From NCBI RefSeq assembly GCF_009709615.1, contig NZ_WJYA01000005.1:124001-188000 (forward strand): 64,000 nucleotides of DNA. The letters run 5' to 3'. This document shows positions 19,915-28,543 of this stretch, piece after piece (the first letter of the stretch is position 1; the number at the start of each line of letters is the position of its first letter). The DNA is from Winogradskyella ouciana (GTDB lineage Bacteria; Bacteroidota; Bacteroidia; Flavobacteriales; Flavobacteriaceae). The position numbers were made by a program, and so were the translations under genes. The notes beneath the pieces were generated by a model. It did not search any database. It was not told the origin of the DNA and saw only the letters and a list, made by a program, of their open reading frames with translations.

Positions 19915-19922
19915 TATTTTTG
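19915..19922 (+). promoter_or_regulatory. -7 element abutting the dxs start
   Basis: TATTTTTG is a perfect TAnnTTTG element. It ends four bases before the GTG chosen as dxs start, which predicts a leaderless mRNA. The 242-base gap between the fungalysin gene and dxs holds nothing else recognisable. Confidence 0.55.
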
Positions 19923-19926
19923 TTTG

Positions 19927-21702
19927 GTGCAAGAATCACTTTTAGAACATATCACCCTACCTAAAGATTTACGTCAACTTAAACGAGATGCTCTACCTCA
20001 ACTTGCTCAAGAATTACGTGACTTTATCATCAATATCGTAGCTACTAAAGAAGGCCATTTGGGTGCGAGTTTAGGAGTTGTTGAGTTAACCATTGCTTTG
20101 CATTATGTCTTTAAAACACCAGAGGATGTGTTGATTTGGGACGTAGGCCATCAAGCCTATGTGCACAAAATACTCACTGGTAGAAAAGAAATTTTTGATA
20201 CCAACCGACAACTCAACGGTATTAGTGGATTTCCTAAACGCAGCGAGAGTGCGTATGATGCTTTTGGAGTTGGTCATTCTTCAACCTCGATTTCTGCAGC
20301 TCTAGGTATGTCAATTGCTTCGCAAATTAAAGGCGATGACAAACATCATATCGCTGTTATTGGAGATGCATCAATAGCAAGCGGAATGGCTTTTGAAGGC
20401 CTTAATCATGCTGGCGTCACCGATGCCAACCTGTTAGTTATTTTAAATGATAATGCCATTGGTATTGATCCAAGTGTTGGAGCTTTAAAACAATATTTAA
20501 CCAACGTTAAAAAAGGCACCGAAAAACAAGACAATATTTTTGAAGCTTTAAACTTTGATTACTCTGGCCCAATTGATGGACACGATTTACCTCTTCTACT
20601 TTCTGAATTAGAGCGTTTAAAATCCGTAAAAGGACCAAAATTTTTGCATGTTATTACTACGAAAGGCAAAGGTTTAAAACAAGCTGAATTAGATCAGGTA
20701 AAATACCATGCACCTGGTAAATTCAATGCCAAAACTGGTGAGATTCATCCTAAATCCAACACCAATGAACAGCCACCAAAGTATCAAGATGTGTTTGGTG
20801 AAACGATAGTTGAACTTGCTTTAAAAAACAAAAACATCATAGGTATTACACCAGCCATGCCAACTGGGAGTTCATTAAAATATATGATGGATAAAGTCCC
20901 TGAGCGCGCTTTGGACGTTGGTATTGCAGAGCAGCACGCCGTGACCTTAGCTGCAGGTATGGCCACTCAAGGTATCATTCCGTTTTGTAATATCTATTCA
21001 ACGTTTTTGCAACGTGCATACGACCAGGTAATCCATGATGTGGCCTTGCAGAAACTTCCTGTTATTTTTTGTTTGGATAGAGCTGGTTTGGTTGGAGAAG
21101 ATGGAGCGACACATCACGGAGTTTTTGATTTGGCTTATTTAAACTGTATTCCAAATCTGGTGATTTTTGCACCCAGAGACGCTATTGCTTTAAGAAATAT
21201 TATGTACACGGCTCAGTTAGGTATCGATTTTCCATTAGCCATAAGATATCCCAGAGGAAGAGGCCACCTTTTGGAGTGGAGAAAACCTTTTGAAACCATA
21301 GAAATAGGGAAAGGGGTTTGCCTAAAAAAAGGGAAGAAACTTGCAATACTCTCAATAGGAACAATGGCAAAAGTTGTAGAAGAGGCTACAATTGATTTAG
21401 ATGTGTCACATTACGATATGCAATTTGTTAAACCTTTGGATGAAGACTTATTACATGAAATTTTTGAACATTATGAATCGATAGTAACTATTGAAGATGG
21501 TACTATAGTCGGTGGATTTGGCAGTTCAGTTTTGACATTTGCAAACGCTAATAGTTATAAACTACCAATAACTGTATTAGGCGTAGAAGATAAATTTGTT
21601 GAGCATGGCTCTGTAACCCAATTATTTGAAATTCAAGAATTGGATATTGAGTCTGTAAAGAAAAAGGTTACAGAGTTACTCTTCTTCCTCAATAACAGCT
21701 AA
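19927..21702 (+). CDS. dxs: 1-deoxy-D-xylulose-5-phosphate synthase
   Basis: This thiamine-diphosphate enzyme of the MEP isoprenoid pathway joins pyruvate and glyceraldehyde-3-phosphate. The ThDP/Mg motif region reads GDASIASGMAFEGLNHAG, a GDAS variant of the usual GDG, and GHQAYVHKILTGR lies near the N-terminus. The transketolase pyrimidine-binding and C-terminal domains follow (DVGIAEQHAVTLAAGMA, RYPRGRG). No ATG is available near the family's usual start. The codons are TTG at 19924 and GTG at 19927, and GTG was chosen because the promoter element would overlap TTG. That gives 591 residues. Its 3' end overlaps the convergent small gene by 27 bases. Confidence 0.94.
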   Translation: MQESLLEHITLPKDLRQLKRDALPQLAQELRDFIINIVATKEGHLGASLGVVELTIALHYVFKTPEDVLIWDVGHQAYVHKILTGRKEIFDTNRQLNGISGFPKRSESAYDAFGVGHSSTSISAALGMSIASQIKGDDKHHIAVIGDASIASGMAFEGLNHAGVTDANLLVILNDNAIGIDPSVGALKQYLTNVKKGTEKQDNIFEALNFDYSGPIDGHDLPLLLSELERLKSVKGPKFLHVITTKGKGLKQAELDQVKYHAPGKFNAKTGEIHPKSNTNEQPPKYQDVFGETIVELALKNKNIIGITPAMPTGSSLKYMMDKVPERALDVGIAEQHAVTLAAGMATQGIIPFCNIYSTFLQRAYDQVIHDVALQKLPVIFCLDRAGLVGEDGATHHGVFDLAYLNCIPNLVIFAPRDAIALRNIMYTAQLGIDFPLAIRYPRGRGHLLEWRKPFETIEIGKGVCLKKGKKLAILSIGTMAKVVEEATIDLDVSHYDMQFVKPLDEDLLHEIFEHYESIVTIEDGTIVGGFGSSVLTFANANSYKLPITVLGVEDKFVEHGSVTQLFEIQELDIESVKKKVTELLFFLNNS

Positions 21703-21846
21703 ATCTGTTTGCTCTGCACTCTGCTCTATATGAGCAGTCTCTTCTGAAACAGGTTCTTCTTGAGTATTAGAAATATCATCTAACATCAATAGGCAAGTCA
21801 ATACAACCATGAAAATGACCAAGCCTCCAAGTATATTATTTCTCAT
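21676..21846 (-). CDS. Small single-span membrane protein, hypothetical
   Basis: This is a 56-residue protein (from the ATG at 21846) with one hydrophobic segment (LGGLVIFMVVLTCLLML) and a strongly acidic C-terminal tail ending in EEEE. A longer start at 21903 is possible but adds a polar stretch. It overlaps the end of dxs tail to tail. It follows no recognised family and could be spurious, although the membrane-plus-acidic-tail pattern looks coding. Confidence 0.5.
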   Translation of the reverse strand: MRNNILGGLVIFMVVLTCLLMLDDISNTQEEPVSEETAHIEQSAEQTDLAVIEEEE

Positions 21847-21931
21847 AAGTAGGTAATTTGGTGAGGGCTGATTAAGAAGTAAATAAACACAATATATCGT
21901 CAAAAAACAAATTTATTCGATGAAATGCAAT

Positions 21932-23272
21932 CTATAAAATATTGCCCTTCAATTTTTGATGCAATAACATGGCATTTGTGTCAGACAGTTTTGAGACGTA
22001 CAAACAGGTATTTAAAAGATTATCATAAAGGGATTCCTCTCCAAGTTTAACAGTTTCTGGAAGAAGGTTTAACAGTAGTTTGTCATAATTAGATAATCTG
22101 CCTTCATAATAATTGAAAGCCAACTTACCATAAGCGTTCAATAATTGATTCAGAATTTCATAACCAGCAATTTCCTTGTTGATGACCTCTTTAGAGCGAT
22201 ATACATTTTTTACACTCAGGTCAATTATATCCTTAATCTGAGCTTTATATTGACTAACGTCTAAAAGTGCTGTTTCAAATTGACCATTTAAAATGGCTTC
22301 TTCATTTTTCATAAAAATTGACACTGCTTCATCAATTAATGTATTTATAGCCAAAGCCCTTAAATAACTCACACGATCTTCTGTAGTTTTTAAAGCATTA
22401 TAATTCTCGGTTATTATTTTACCTTTTACTAGTTTAATTAAATATTCCAGCGCATAATCCTCTTCAATCAATCCAAGATTAATACCATCTTCAAAATCAA
22501 TAATCGTGTAGCAAATGTCATCTGCAGCTTCAACCAAATAAGCTAATGGATGTCTATTGTAATTGAGGTGATTGTCACTTCTTTTTATAAGACCCAACTC
22601 AGAAGCTACGTCTTTAAACATATCCTTATCACTCTGAAAAAAACCATATTTTTTATCTACTATATGATGGCTTGGTTTCTTTGGCAATGATTCTTTTGGG
22701 TATTTTATAAACGCTCCCAATGTGGCGTAGCTTAATCGCAATCCACCTGCTCGTCCTGCTCTACTTTCGGTTAAGATTTTAAAACCGTTGGCATTACCTT
22801 CAAAATCACAAAGGTCTTGATATTCTTTATCCGTTAAGCTATCTTTAAATTGAGCTCCATCACCATTTTTAAAATAAGATCCAATGGCTTTTTCACCAGA
22901 GTGCCCAAACGGAGGATTACCAATATCATGTGCTAAAGCAGCAGCAGCGACTATAGCACCAAAATCGTTCATTCTGTAACCATGGATATTTTGAAGATGT
23001 GGATGCTTTTCCAATAGAAGTTTACCCACTCTACGTCCAAGGGATCTTCCTACAACACTTACTTCTAAGCTATGGGTTAATCTTGTATGTACAAAATCTG
23101 TCTTAGATAATGGAACAACCTGTGTTTTATCCTGTAACCCTCTAAATTCAGATGAAAATATAATACGGTCATAGTCCACCTCAAAGCCCAAGCGTGTCTC
23201 ATCTTGTTCTTTTCTCAGCCTTTTATTTGTGTCACCAAAACGTTTTAAGGATAGTAATTGCTCCCAGTTCAT
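21932..23272 (-). CDS. dgt: Deoxyguanosinetriphosphate triphosphohydrolase-like HD protein
   Basis: This 446-residue HD-superfamily enzyme hydrolyses dNTPs to deoxynucleosides and triphosphate. The metal-binding signature is complete: RLTHSLEV with the first histidine, then AHDIGNPPFGHSGE with the HD pair, and a later aspartate in VEAADDICYTIID. The N-terminal DRIIFSSEFRGLQDKTQV stretch is typical of the dGTPase family. The ATG at 23272 is preceded by a perfect TAnnTTTG element five bases upstream. Confidence 0.92.
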   Translation of the reverse strand: MNWEQLLSLKRFGDTNKRLRKEQDETRLGFEVDYDRIIFSSEFRGLQDKTQVVPLSKTDFVHTRLTHSLEVSVVGRSLGRRVGKLLLEKHPHLQNIHGYRMNDFGAIVAAAALAHDIGNPPFGHSGEKAIGSYFKNGDGAQFKDSLTDKEYQDLCDFEGNANGFKILTESRAGRAGGLRLSYATLGAFIKYPKESLPKKPSHHIVDKKYGFFQSDKDMFKDVASELGLIKRSDNHLNYNRHPLAYLVEAADDICYTIIDFEDGINLGLIEEDYALEYLIKLVKGKIITENYNALKTTEDRVSYLRALAINTLIDEAVSIFMKNEEAILNGQFETALLDVSQYKAQIKDIIDLSVKNVYRSKEVINKEIAGYEILNQLLNAYGKLAFNYYEGRLSNYDKLLLNLLPETVKLGEESLYDNLLNTCLYVSKLSDTNAMLLHQKLKGNIL

Positions 23273-23277
23273 AAGCT

Positions 23278-23285
23278 CAAAATTA
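23278..23285 (-). promoter_or_regulatory. -7 element abutting the dgt start
   Basis: It reads TAATTTTG on the minus strand, an exact TAnnTTTG match, five bases before the ATG. It predicts a leaderless or nearly leaderless dgt transcript. Confidence 0.5.
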
Positions 23286-23400
23286 AAATATGCAAGATAG
23301 ATAAATTGCCAGAGAATTGATTGTAAAAAGCTTAGTTAGATTTAGTAGATCTCAATGTTACCAAATTGTTTCTTTAACATCATTTCCCTTAATACAGAGC

Positions 23401-23477
23401 TAACACTAAACTAACCATTTAATTACAAATCTTTAATTTTTGATTAACCTGCAAACCATCTTATCCCTCTTTCTTTG
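23401..23477 (+). promoter_or_regulatory. Candidate Pho box array and promoter of the lipoprotein/TonB receptor operon
   Basis: TAAC-like heptads recur every 11 bases: TAACACT (23401), TAACCAT (23412), TTACAAA (23423), TAATTTT (23434) and TAACCTG (23445). A -7-like TTTCTTTG follows at 23470-23477. The spacing and TAACA core resemble PhoP/PhoB boxes, and the same pattern stands ahead of the porin and PiT genes. The middle units are weak matches in an AT-rich region. Confidence 0.45.
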
Positions 23478-23522
23478 CATCACAATAAAAAACCAAAAAT
23501 TGTTTATTAAAATTTAAACTCA

Positions 23523-24794
23523 ATGAAAAAATTACTTTTAATCGCGATAGTAGCTTCTACACTAGTACTTACTGGTTGTTTTAAGGATGATGATACGCCT
23601 ATTATTATCGAAGAAACTACAATAATCAATAACGGAAACGGAAACAATGGTGAGGATTGCCCAATTGTTCCCGTTACAGGTGCAATTACAGAAAGCACTA
23701 CATGGACATCTGATAACATTTATCAGTTAAACCAAAAAGTTGTAGTAAGTGCAGGTGTTACTCTAACGATAAATCCGGGTACTATAATAAAAGGCTCTGC
23801 TGGAACAGGTTCTTTAGCTTCTGCTTTAATAGTTGCAAGGGATGGTACTTTAAATGCTGAAGGTACTGCAGACCAACCAATCATATTCACTTCTACTAGT
23901 GATAATATTACTTGTGGGGAAACTGCTGGTACAAACTTAGACCAAGACGACAGAGGTCTTTGGGGAGGCTTAATCATATTAGGAAATGCTCCTTGTTCTT
24001 TTTCTGGAGATATTATAGAAGCTCAAATTGAAGGTATACCTGCTGATGATTCATTTGGTCTTTATGGTGGTTCTGATCCGGATGATAGCTCAGGAAGTTT
24101 AAGATATATTTCTATTCGTCATGGTGGAGCTTTAATTGGTGAGGGCAACGAAATTAATGGATTAACACTTGGTGGTGTTGGTGCTGGGACAACTATAGAT
24201 AATATTGAAGTTGTTGCAAATGTAGATGATGGTATTGAATTCTTTGGAGGTACTGTTAATGCATCAAACTTATTAGTATGGGCTCAAGGTGATGATGCTT
24301 TAGATATTGATCAAGCCTATTCAGGGACTATTGACAATGCAGTTGTTGTTTTAGGTGATATTTCTGACCACGCTTTAGAAATTGATGGTCCTGAAGGTAC
24401 AGCATCTGGTTCATTTACTTTAACCAACGTTACTTTAATTGGTAACTCAGTTACATCTAATGGAGAGTATGCTGATTTTAGAAGTAATGCACAAGGGCAT
24501 ACAGAAAATATTTACGCGTATGGCTTTAAAGATTCATCTGATGTTGAGTTAGACAACGACGGAGTTGCTACAAATTACAACAACGGAGATCTAACATTTG
24601 GAGCATGGGAAATAGTGTTACCAACAGGTGTCGCTGATGTTAATGATATTTTTGTTAACAAAGCTGAAAATGTAATGGTGACTGGCTTTGGCTCTACAGC
24701 AACAGCAGTTACCGAAGGCGCTCAAACAGTCGGAGCTTTAACTTCAAACCTAAGCTGGACATACGCAAATATAGCTGGCGAATTAGGCTTTTAA
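23523..24794 (+). CDS. Outer-surface lipoprotein with predicted beta-helix fold, partner of a TonB receptor
   Basis: This 423-residue protein has a lipoprotein signal with the lipobox ending LTGC (cysteine 19) and a low-complexity acidic and Asn-rich linker. About 330 residues follow, rich in short G/T/I/V/N repeats of the type seen in right-handed parallel beta-helices (for example TNVTLIGNSVTSNGEY, DNIEVVANVDDGIEFFGG). No catalytic motif is recognised. It precedes a TonB-dependent receptor gene by 66 bases, separated by a hairpin. This suggests a SusD-like or accessory capture role, possibly linked to phosphate because of the upstream repeats. That function is inference. Confidence 0.8.
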   Translation: MKKLLLIAIVASTLVLTGCFKDDDTPIIIEETTIINNGNGNNGEDCPIVPVTGAITESTTWTSDNIYQLNQKVVVSAGVTLTINPGTIIKGSAGTGSLASALIVARDGTLNAEGTADQPIIFTSTSDNITCGETAGTNLDQDDRGLWGGLIILGNAPCSFSGDIIEAQIEGIPADDSFGLYGGSDPDDSSGSLRYISIRHGGALIGEGNEINGLTLGGVGAGTTIDNIEVVANVDDGIEFFGGTVNASNLLVWAQGDDALDIDQAYSGTIDNAVVVLGDISDHALEIDGPEGTASGSFTLTNVTLIGNSVTSNGEYADFRSNAQGHTENIYAYGFKDSSDVELDNDGVATNYNNGDLTFGAWEIVLPTGVADVNDIFVNKAENVMVTGFGSTATAVTEGAQTVGALTSNLSWTYANIAGELGF

Positions 24795-24815
24795 AAAATC
24801 ACATTTAAATACTTA

Positions 24816-24846
24816 AACCCATCATTTACCAGGTAGATGATGGGTT
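24816..24846 (+). other. Intergenic hairpin between lipoprotein and TonB receptor genes
   Basis: A perfect 10-bp stem AACCCATCAT/ATGATGGGTT has an 11-base loop that can itself pair (ACC/GGT). It is followed by TATATC rather than a T-run, so it is more likely an mRNA processing, stability or attenuation element than a strong terminator. An in-frame ATG at 24837 lies inside it; the receptor's signal peptide begins at the ATG at 24861. Confidence 0.6.
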
Positions 24847-24860
24847 ATATCAAATTATAT

Positions 24861-27695
24861 ATGAAAAATATTCAGAAAGTTCTACCTTTTGTTTTCTTTC
24901 TAATTACTTCCCTTGTTTTTTCACAAGGAAAATTAACTGGTACGGTCATAGATGGTGAGTTTAACGAGCCTTTGGCATTTGCAAATATTGTGGTAAAAGG
25001 CACAAGCAAAGGTGCCAGTGCAGATTTTGATGGAAAATATGAGCTAGAAATAGAAGAAGGAACTTATACTATCGTATTTTCATTTGTGGGTTATGTTACA
25101 AAGGAAATAACTGATGTAGTTATAAAAGAAGGCGAGGACGTAACCTTAGATGTGGTTTTGGAAACTAATTCTTTGGACACCGTTGTAATTACTACATCCA
25201 CAAAACGTAATACAGAAAACGCCGTTCTTAATATTCAGAAAAAATCCGTTGTAGTGTTAGATGGGTTATCTGCTCAGGCCATTAAGAGTTCTGGCGCAAG
25301 TAATGTGGCTAGTGCTGTAAAAAGTGTTCCTGGTGTTTCTATACAAGATGGGAAATATGTTTTTGTACGTGGTCTTGGCGACAGATACACAAAGTCTATA
25401 TTAAATGGTATTGATATTCCTGGTTTAGATCCCGACAGAAATACAATACAAATGGATTTATTCCCTACCAATATTTTAGATAATGTTATTGTATTAAAAT
25501 CGGCATCCGCTGAATATCCTGCTGATTTTACTGGTGGAATTGTAGATATCGTTACAAAAGATTTTCCTAGTAGAGCTGAATACTCTTTATCATTAGGCTC
25601 TGGTTACAATCCAGATATGCACTTTAATGACAATTATTTAACGTCAGATGGAAGTGATACTGATTTTTTAGGTTTTGATGATGGCACAAGGGACTTACCG
25701 ATACATAGATATCAACCTATTCCAAGTACTTCAGAGAACAGATTGCTCTTAACAACACTTACGGATAGATTTCAAAAAGAACTTGCTGCAAAGCAACAGA
25801 TTAGTGGAATGAATTTTGATTTGGGTTTCACTCTAGGCAATCAATACGATGTTGGAGAGGATAAGTTAGGTTACTTAGCTTCGTTTTCTTACAAAAATGA
25901 AACGACGTTTTACGAAAACAGAGTGGATGGAGCTTTTATTAGAAACCCACAAGATCGTTCCCAAAACGAACTCATTGCTGCTCTAGATTCTCAAGGCTCT
26001 GAAGGTATCAATAATGTTATAATGAATGGTATGCTAGGCTTAGCGTACAAAACAGATAAGTCTAAATTTAAGGTTAATCTATTGCATATTCAAAATGGAG
26101 AATCCACTGCGGGCTTTTTTGACCAGATTATATCACAAGATGGTACAGGTGGCGCATTAGAACCATTGACCAAAAATTCTATAACCTATACTGAACGCTC
26201 TATTACAAACCTATTATTAACTGGTAAGCATAGGTTGAACAGTAATGAGGATGAAAATGCATTTAATCTTGAGTGGAAACTGTCACCAACATTTTCTAAG
26301 GTTATGGATAAAGGACATCGTATTACGCCTTTACAACAGGCCGATAATGGAGATTCATTTTTATCGCCTTCAGCTTCTACTTTGCCAATCCAACTATGGA
26401 GAAATTTGCTTGAAGAGTCTTGGGCAGGTAAAGTTGATTTGGATAAAACTGTTGAAATGTTCGGAAGACCTGCAAAACTAAAATTTGGTGGTGCTTTTAC
26501 TTATAAGTTTAGGGATTTTAGCATTGATGATTATACTTTTAATATTAGAGGCGACCAAGCTTTTATTGCCAATGGAGATGTTGACAATTTATTAGACTCT
26601 GATAATATCTGGAATCCAACAAGCGATGCCGGAACTTACCTTGTCTCAATTGATACGTTTAACCCAATTGATGCCTATGAGGGAGAGCAACATATTGCAG
26701 CAACTTATTTTTCTGCTGAATTTAATTTAAGTGAAAAATTAAAAACTGTATTGGGTCTAAGAGCTGAGCTTTTTAATTCATTTTATACAGGGACGCCAGA
26801 CAATTCAATTTTCTTCAATAGAACGCCTATTTTAGATGAGTTTGATTTATTTCCTTCAGCAAATTTAATTTACACGTTAAATGACGACACTAATTTAAGA
26901 GCTTCATACTCAAGAACGACGGCAAGACCATCATTTAAAGAAGCTTCTGAGGCCAATATATTTGATCCTATTACCAATCGTTTATTCATAGGTGATTTGG
27001 ATTTACAACCAACGTATGTCAATAACTTTGATGTAAGATACGAGCATTTTGGTGACAATGGACAAATGTTTGCAGTAAGTGGTTTTTATAAGGATTTTAC
27101 AGACCCAATTGAGCAGCGATTTTTTCTTGGTGCATCTACACAGTTAACAGTAGATAATTTAGGTAATGCTGTTGTCTATGGTGCAGAATTAGAAATGCGC
27201 CAACGCTTAGGGTTCATCACTGAAGCTTTAGACAACTTAAAGTTAACTGCTAACTTCTCATTAATTAAATCTCAACTGACAATGTCACAAGAGGAATTTG
27301 ATGGAAGACAAGCAGGTGCAAGGGATGGGGAAACTATAGATAGAGAAAGAGATTTACAAGGTCAAGCACCATATTTAATCAATGTTGGTCTGGACTATAA
27401 CTACTCCGATATAGGTTTGCAAACTGGTCTTTTTTATAATGTACAAGGAAAAACATTAGAAGTTGTTGGTATCAACCAAACACCAGATGTATATACCAAA
27501 CCATTTCACAGTTTAAACTTCACCATCAATAAGTCTTTTGGAGAATCAAAAAATTCTTCTGTAGATTTAAAAGTTTCAAACATACTAAATAGTAACAGGT
27601 TAAGCGAATTCGAATCTTTCGGCGCACAAGATCAAACCTTTACTTTAAGAGAGCCTGGTACTGAAATATCATTAGGTTACACTTTTAAGTTCTAA
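24861..27695 (+). CDS. TonB-dependent outer membrane receptor with carboxypeptidase-regulatory N-domain
   Basis: This is a 944-residue importer. From the ATG at 24861 the protein starts MKNIQKVLPF with a signal peptide ending VFSQ. A carboxypeptidase-regulatory-like domain follows (about 22-105, GTVIDGEFNEPLAFANIVVK), then the plug (GASNVASAVKSVPGVSIQDG, YVFVRGLGDRYTKSILNGID) and a barrel ending SLGYTFKF. It belongs to the CirA/FepA-like branch rather than SusC, and no SusD is present; the lipoprotein encoded upstream may fill that place. The substrate is unknown. Its neighbours (porin O/P, PiT, 11-bp repeats) point to phosphorus compounds. Confidence 0.92.
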   Translation: MKNIQKVLPFVFFLITSLVFSQGKLTGTVIDGEFNEPLAFANIVVKGTSKGASADFDGKYELEIEEGTYTIVFSFVGYVTKEITDVVIKEGEDVTLDVVLETNSLDTVVITTSTKRNTENAVLNIQKKSVVVLDGLSAQAIKSSGASNVASAVKSVPGVSIQDGKYVFVRGLGDRYTKSILNGIDIPGLDPDRNTIQMDLFPTNILDNVIVLKSASAEYPADFTGGIVDIVTKDFPSRAEYSLSLGSGYNPDMHFNDNYLTSDGSDTDFLGFDDGTRDLPIHRYQPIPSTSENRLLLTTLTDRFQKELAAKQQISGMNFDLGFTLGNQYDVGEDKLGYLASFSYKNETTFYENRVDGAFIRNPQDRSQNELIAALDSQGSEGINNVIMNGMLGLAYKTDKSKFKVNLLHIQNGESTAGFFDQIISQDGTGGALEPLTKNSITYTERSITNLLLTGKHRLNSNEDENAFNLEWKLSPTFSKVMDKGHRITPLQQADNGDSFLSPSASTLPIQLWRNLLEESWAGKVDLDKTVEMFGRPAKLKFGGAFTYKFRDFSIDDYTFNIRGDQAFIANGDVDNLLDSDNIWNPTSDAGTYLVSIDTFNPIDAYEGEQHIAATYFSAEFNLSEKLKTVLGLRAELFNSFYTGTPDNSIFFNRTPILDEFDLFPSANLIYTLNDDTNLRASYSRTTARPSFKEASEANIFDPITNRLFIGDLDLQPTYVNNFDVRYEHFGDNGQMFAVSGFYKDFTDPIEQRFFLGASTQLTVDNLGNAVVYGAELEMRQRLGFITEALDNLKLTANFSLIKSQLTMSQEEFDGRQAGARDGETIDRERDLQGQAPYLINVGLDYNYSDIGLQTGLFYNVQGKTLEVVGINQTPDVYTKPFHSLNFTINKSFGESKNSSVDLKVSNILNSNRLSEFESFGAQDQTFTLREPGTEISLGYTFKF

Positions 27696-27731
27696 AGATC
27701 AGATAACGGTTACTAATTGAGTTATAAAAAC

Positions 27732-27764
27732 AAAAAAGGCTTTCTGTATTAGAAAGCCTTTTTT
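27732..27764. terminator. Bidirectional terminator after the TonB receptor
   Basis: The stem AAAGGCTTTCT/AGAAAGCCTTT has a 5-base loop with flanking A- and T-runs. It serves both the receptor operon and the convergent MORN gene. Confidence 0.9.
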
Positions 27765-27782
27765 GTTAGTGTGGTTTTATAC

Positions 27783-28142
27783 TTATTTATTGTTGATAGC
27801 AACTTTTGTTTTGTTATCCCATTGGTTAACATTGACAATTCTTGAGTCAATATAATCGACCTCCTTTAAAGAATCATCTTGCCAAAAGAACCATTTCCCA
27901 ACTTTCTTCCCATTGTCATAAGACCCGAGAGCAATTTTCTTTCCAGTTACATCATACATCTTCCATTCACCATGCACATTACCTTCAGCATTAAACATTC
28001 CTTTCTGACTAATTTCACCATTATCGTGATAATAGGTAATCAAGGTAACATCACCTTTCTTTTCTAATTTAGGTTCCTTTTTATCTTGAGCGTACGTAAA
28101 ACCTACGCACAACATCACGAGTATTATTACTATCTTTTTCAT
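27783..28142 (-). CDS. Secreted YwqK-like MORN-repeat protein
   Basis: This 119-residue exported protein has a signal peptide (residues 1-18, ending FTYAQ) and two to three MORN_2-type repeats (YYHDNGEISQKGMFN, GEWKMYDVTGKKIALGSYDN, GKWFFWQDDSLKEVDYI). Databases often label this family 'toxin-antitoxin system YwqK family antitoxin', but no toxin is adjacent. Its role is unknown. It is transcribed away from the region holding three good 11-bp-spaced TAACATT repeats. Confidence 0.82.
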   Translation of the reverse strand: MKKIVIILVMLCVGFTYAQDKKEPKLEKKGDVTLITYYHDNGEISQKGMFNAEGNVHGEWKMYDVTGKKIALGSYDNGKKVGKWFFWQDDSLKEVDYIDSRIVNVNQWDNKTKVAINNK

Positions 28143-28174
28143 GTTACTTTGGGCTATGTTAATTAAACGTTACT

Positions 28175-28182
28175 CAAAAATA
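28175..28182 (-). promoter_or_regulatory. -7 element of the MORN gene
   Basis: It reads TATTTTTG on the minus strand, 32 bases before the ATG at 28142. The 11-bp repeat array lies just upstream of it. Confidence 0.5.
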
Positions 28183-28191
28183 ACTAGTTTT

Positions 28192-28231
28192 TTACAATAA
28201 ATCAACATTTACATAACATTAAATTAACATT
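28192..28231. promoter_or_regulatory. Candidate Pho box array, strongest copy
   Basis: TTACAAT (28192), CAACATT (28203), TAACATT (28214) and TAACATT (28225) are spaced exactly 11 bases apart. The last three are nearly identical. It could act on the minus-strand MORN gene 50 bases away, on the plus-strand porin gene 310 bases away, or on an intergenic RNA. Confidence 0.55.
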
Positions 28232-28238
28232 AGGGTTT

Positions 28239-28263
28239 TAAATAATTGATATTCAATTATTTA
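28239..28263. repeat. 25-bp perfect palindrome, copy 1
   Basis: The arms TAAATAATTGA and TCAATTATTTA are separated by TAT. The same sequence with a TTT centre and longer arms occurs at 40117-40145. It is a possible operator for an unknown dimeric regulator. Confidence 0.6.
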
Positions 28264-28337
28264 TATAAATATTGTCTTAAGGTTATGTTCTTAATAATTA
28301 AATAATATTAGCTTTACAATTGAGTCATTTTTGGTTC

Positions 28338-28454
28338 TCATATTTGTAGAGTTGTTATACAACATTTTTAGTATTTCATAACTTTTATTAGTTTTTGTCG
28401 ACTAAAATTATGAATTCTAATGAGGCTGTTTATTAATTTAAGCAGCCTTTTTTT
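28338..28454 (+). ncRNA. Candidate small RNA, speculative
   Basis: A -7-like CATATTTG (28338-28345) is followed by a small hairpin GTTGT-TAT-ACAAC (28351-28363). About 60 bases later a terminator-like stem AGGCTG/CAGCCT (28423-28428 and 28443-28448) is followed by a T-run. No open reading frame fits between. The resulting transcript would be about 100 nt. There is no homology evidence. Confidence 0.25.
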
Positions 28455-28475
28455 GTCAAAAATATGTGATTAAAT

Positions 28476-28519
28476 TAATAATTAGGAAACATTTACTTAA
28501 CATTAGAGTTGGTTATTTG
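28476..28519 (+). promoter_or_regulatory. Candidate Pho box and promoter of the phosphate porin
   Basis: TAATAAT (28476), AAACATT (28487) and TAACATT (28498) are spaced 11 bases apart. The last unit ends 11 bases before a TTTG at 28516-28519, the core of a -7-like element. The same repeat-to-TTTG distance is found at the PiT gene. The start codon is at 28544. Confidence 0.55.
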
Positions 28520-28543
28520 CAGCGACAAAAACTAATAACTATA

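Noticed and set aside
27783..28142. YwqK-like gene as part of a toxin-antitoxin system
   Set aside because: The protein has a signal peptide and MORN repeats, and no toxin gene is adjacent; the database name is not supported here.
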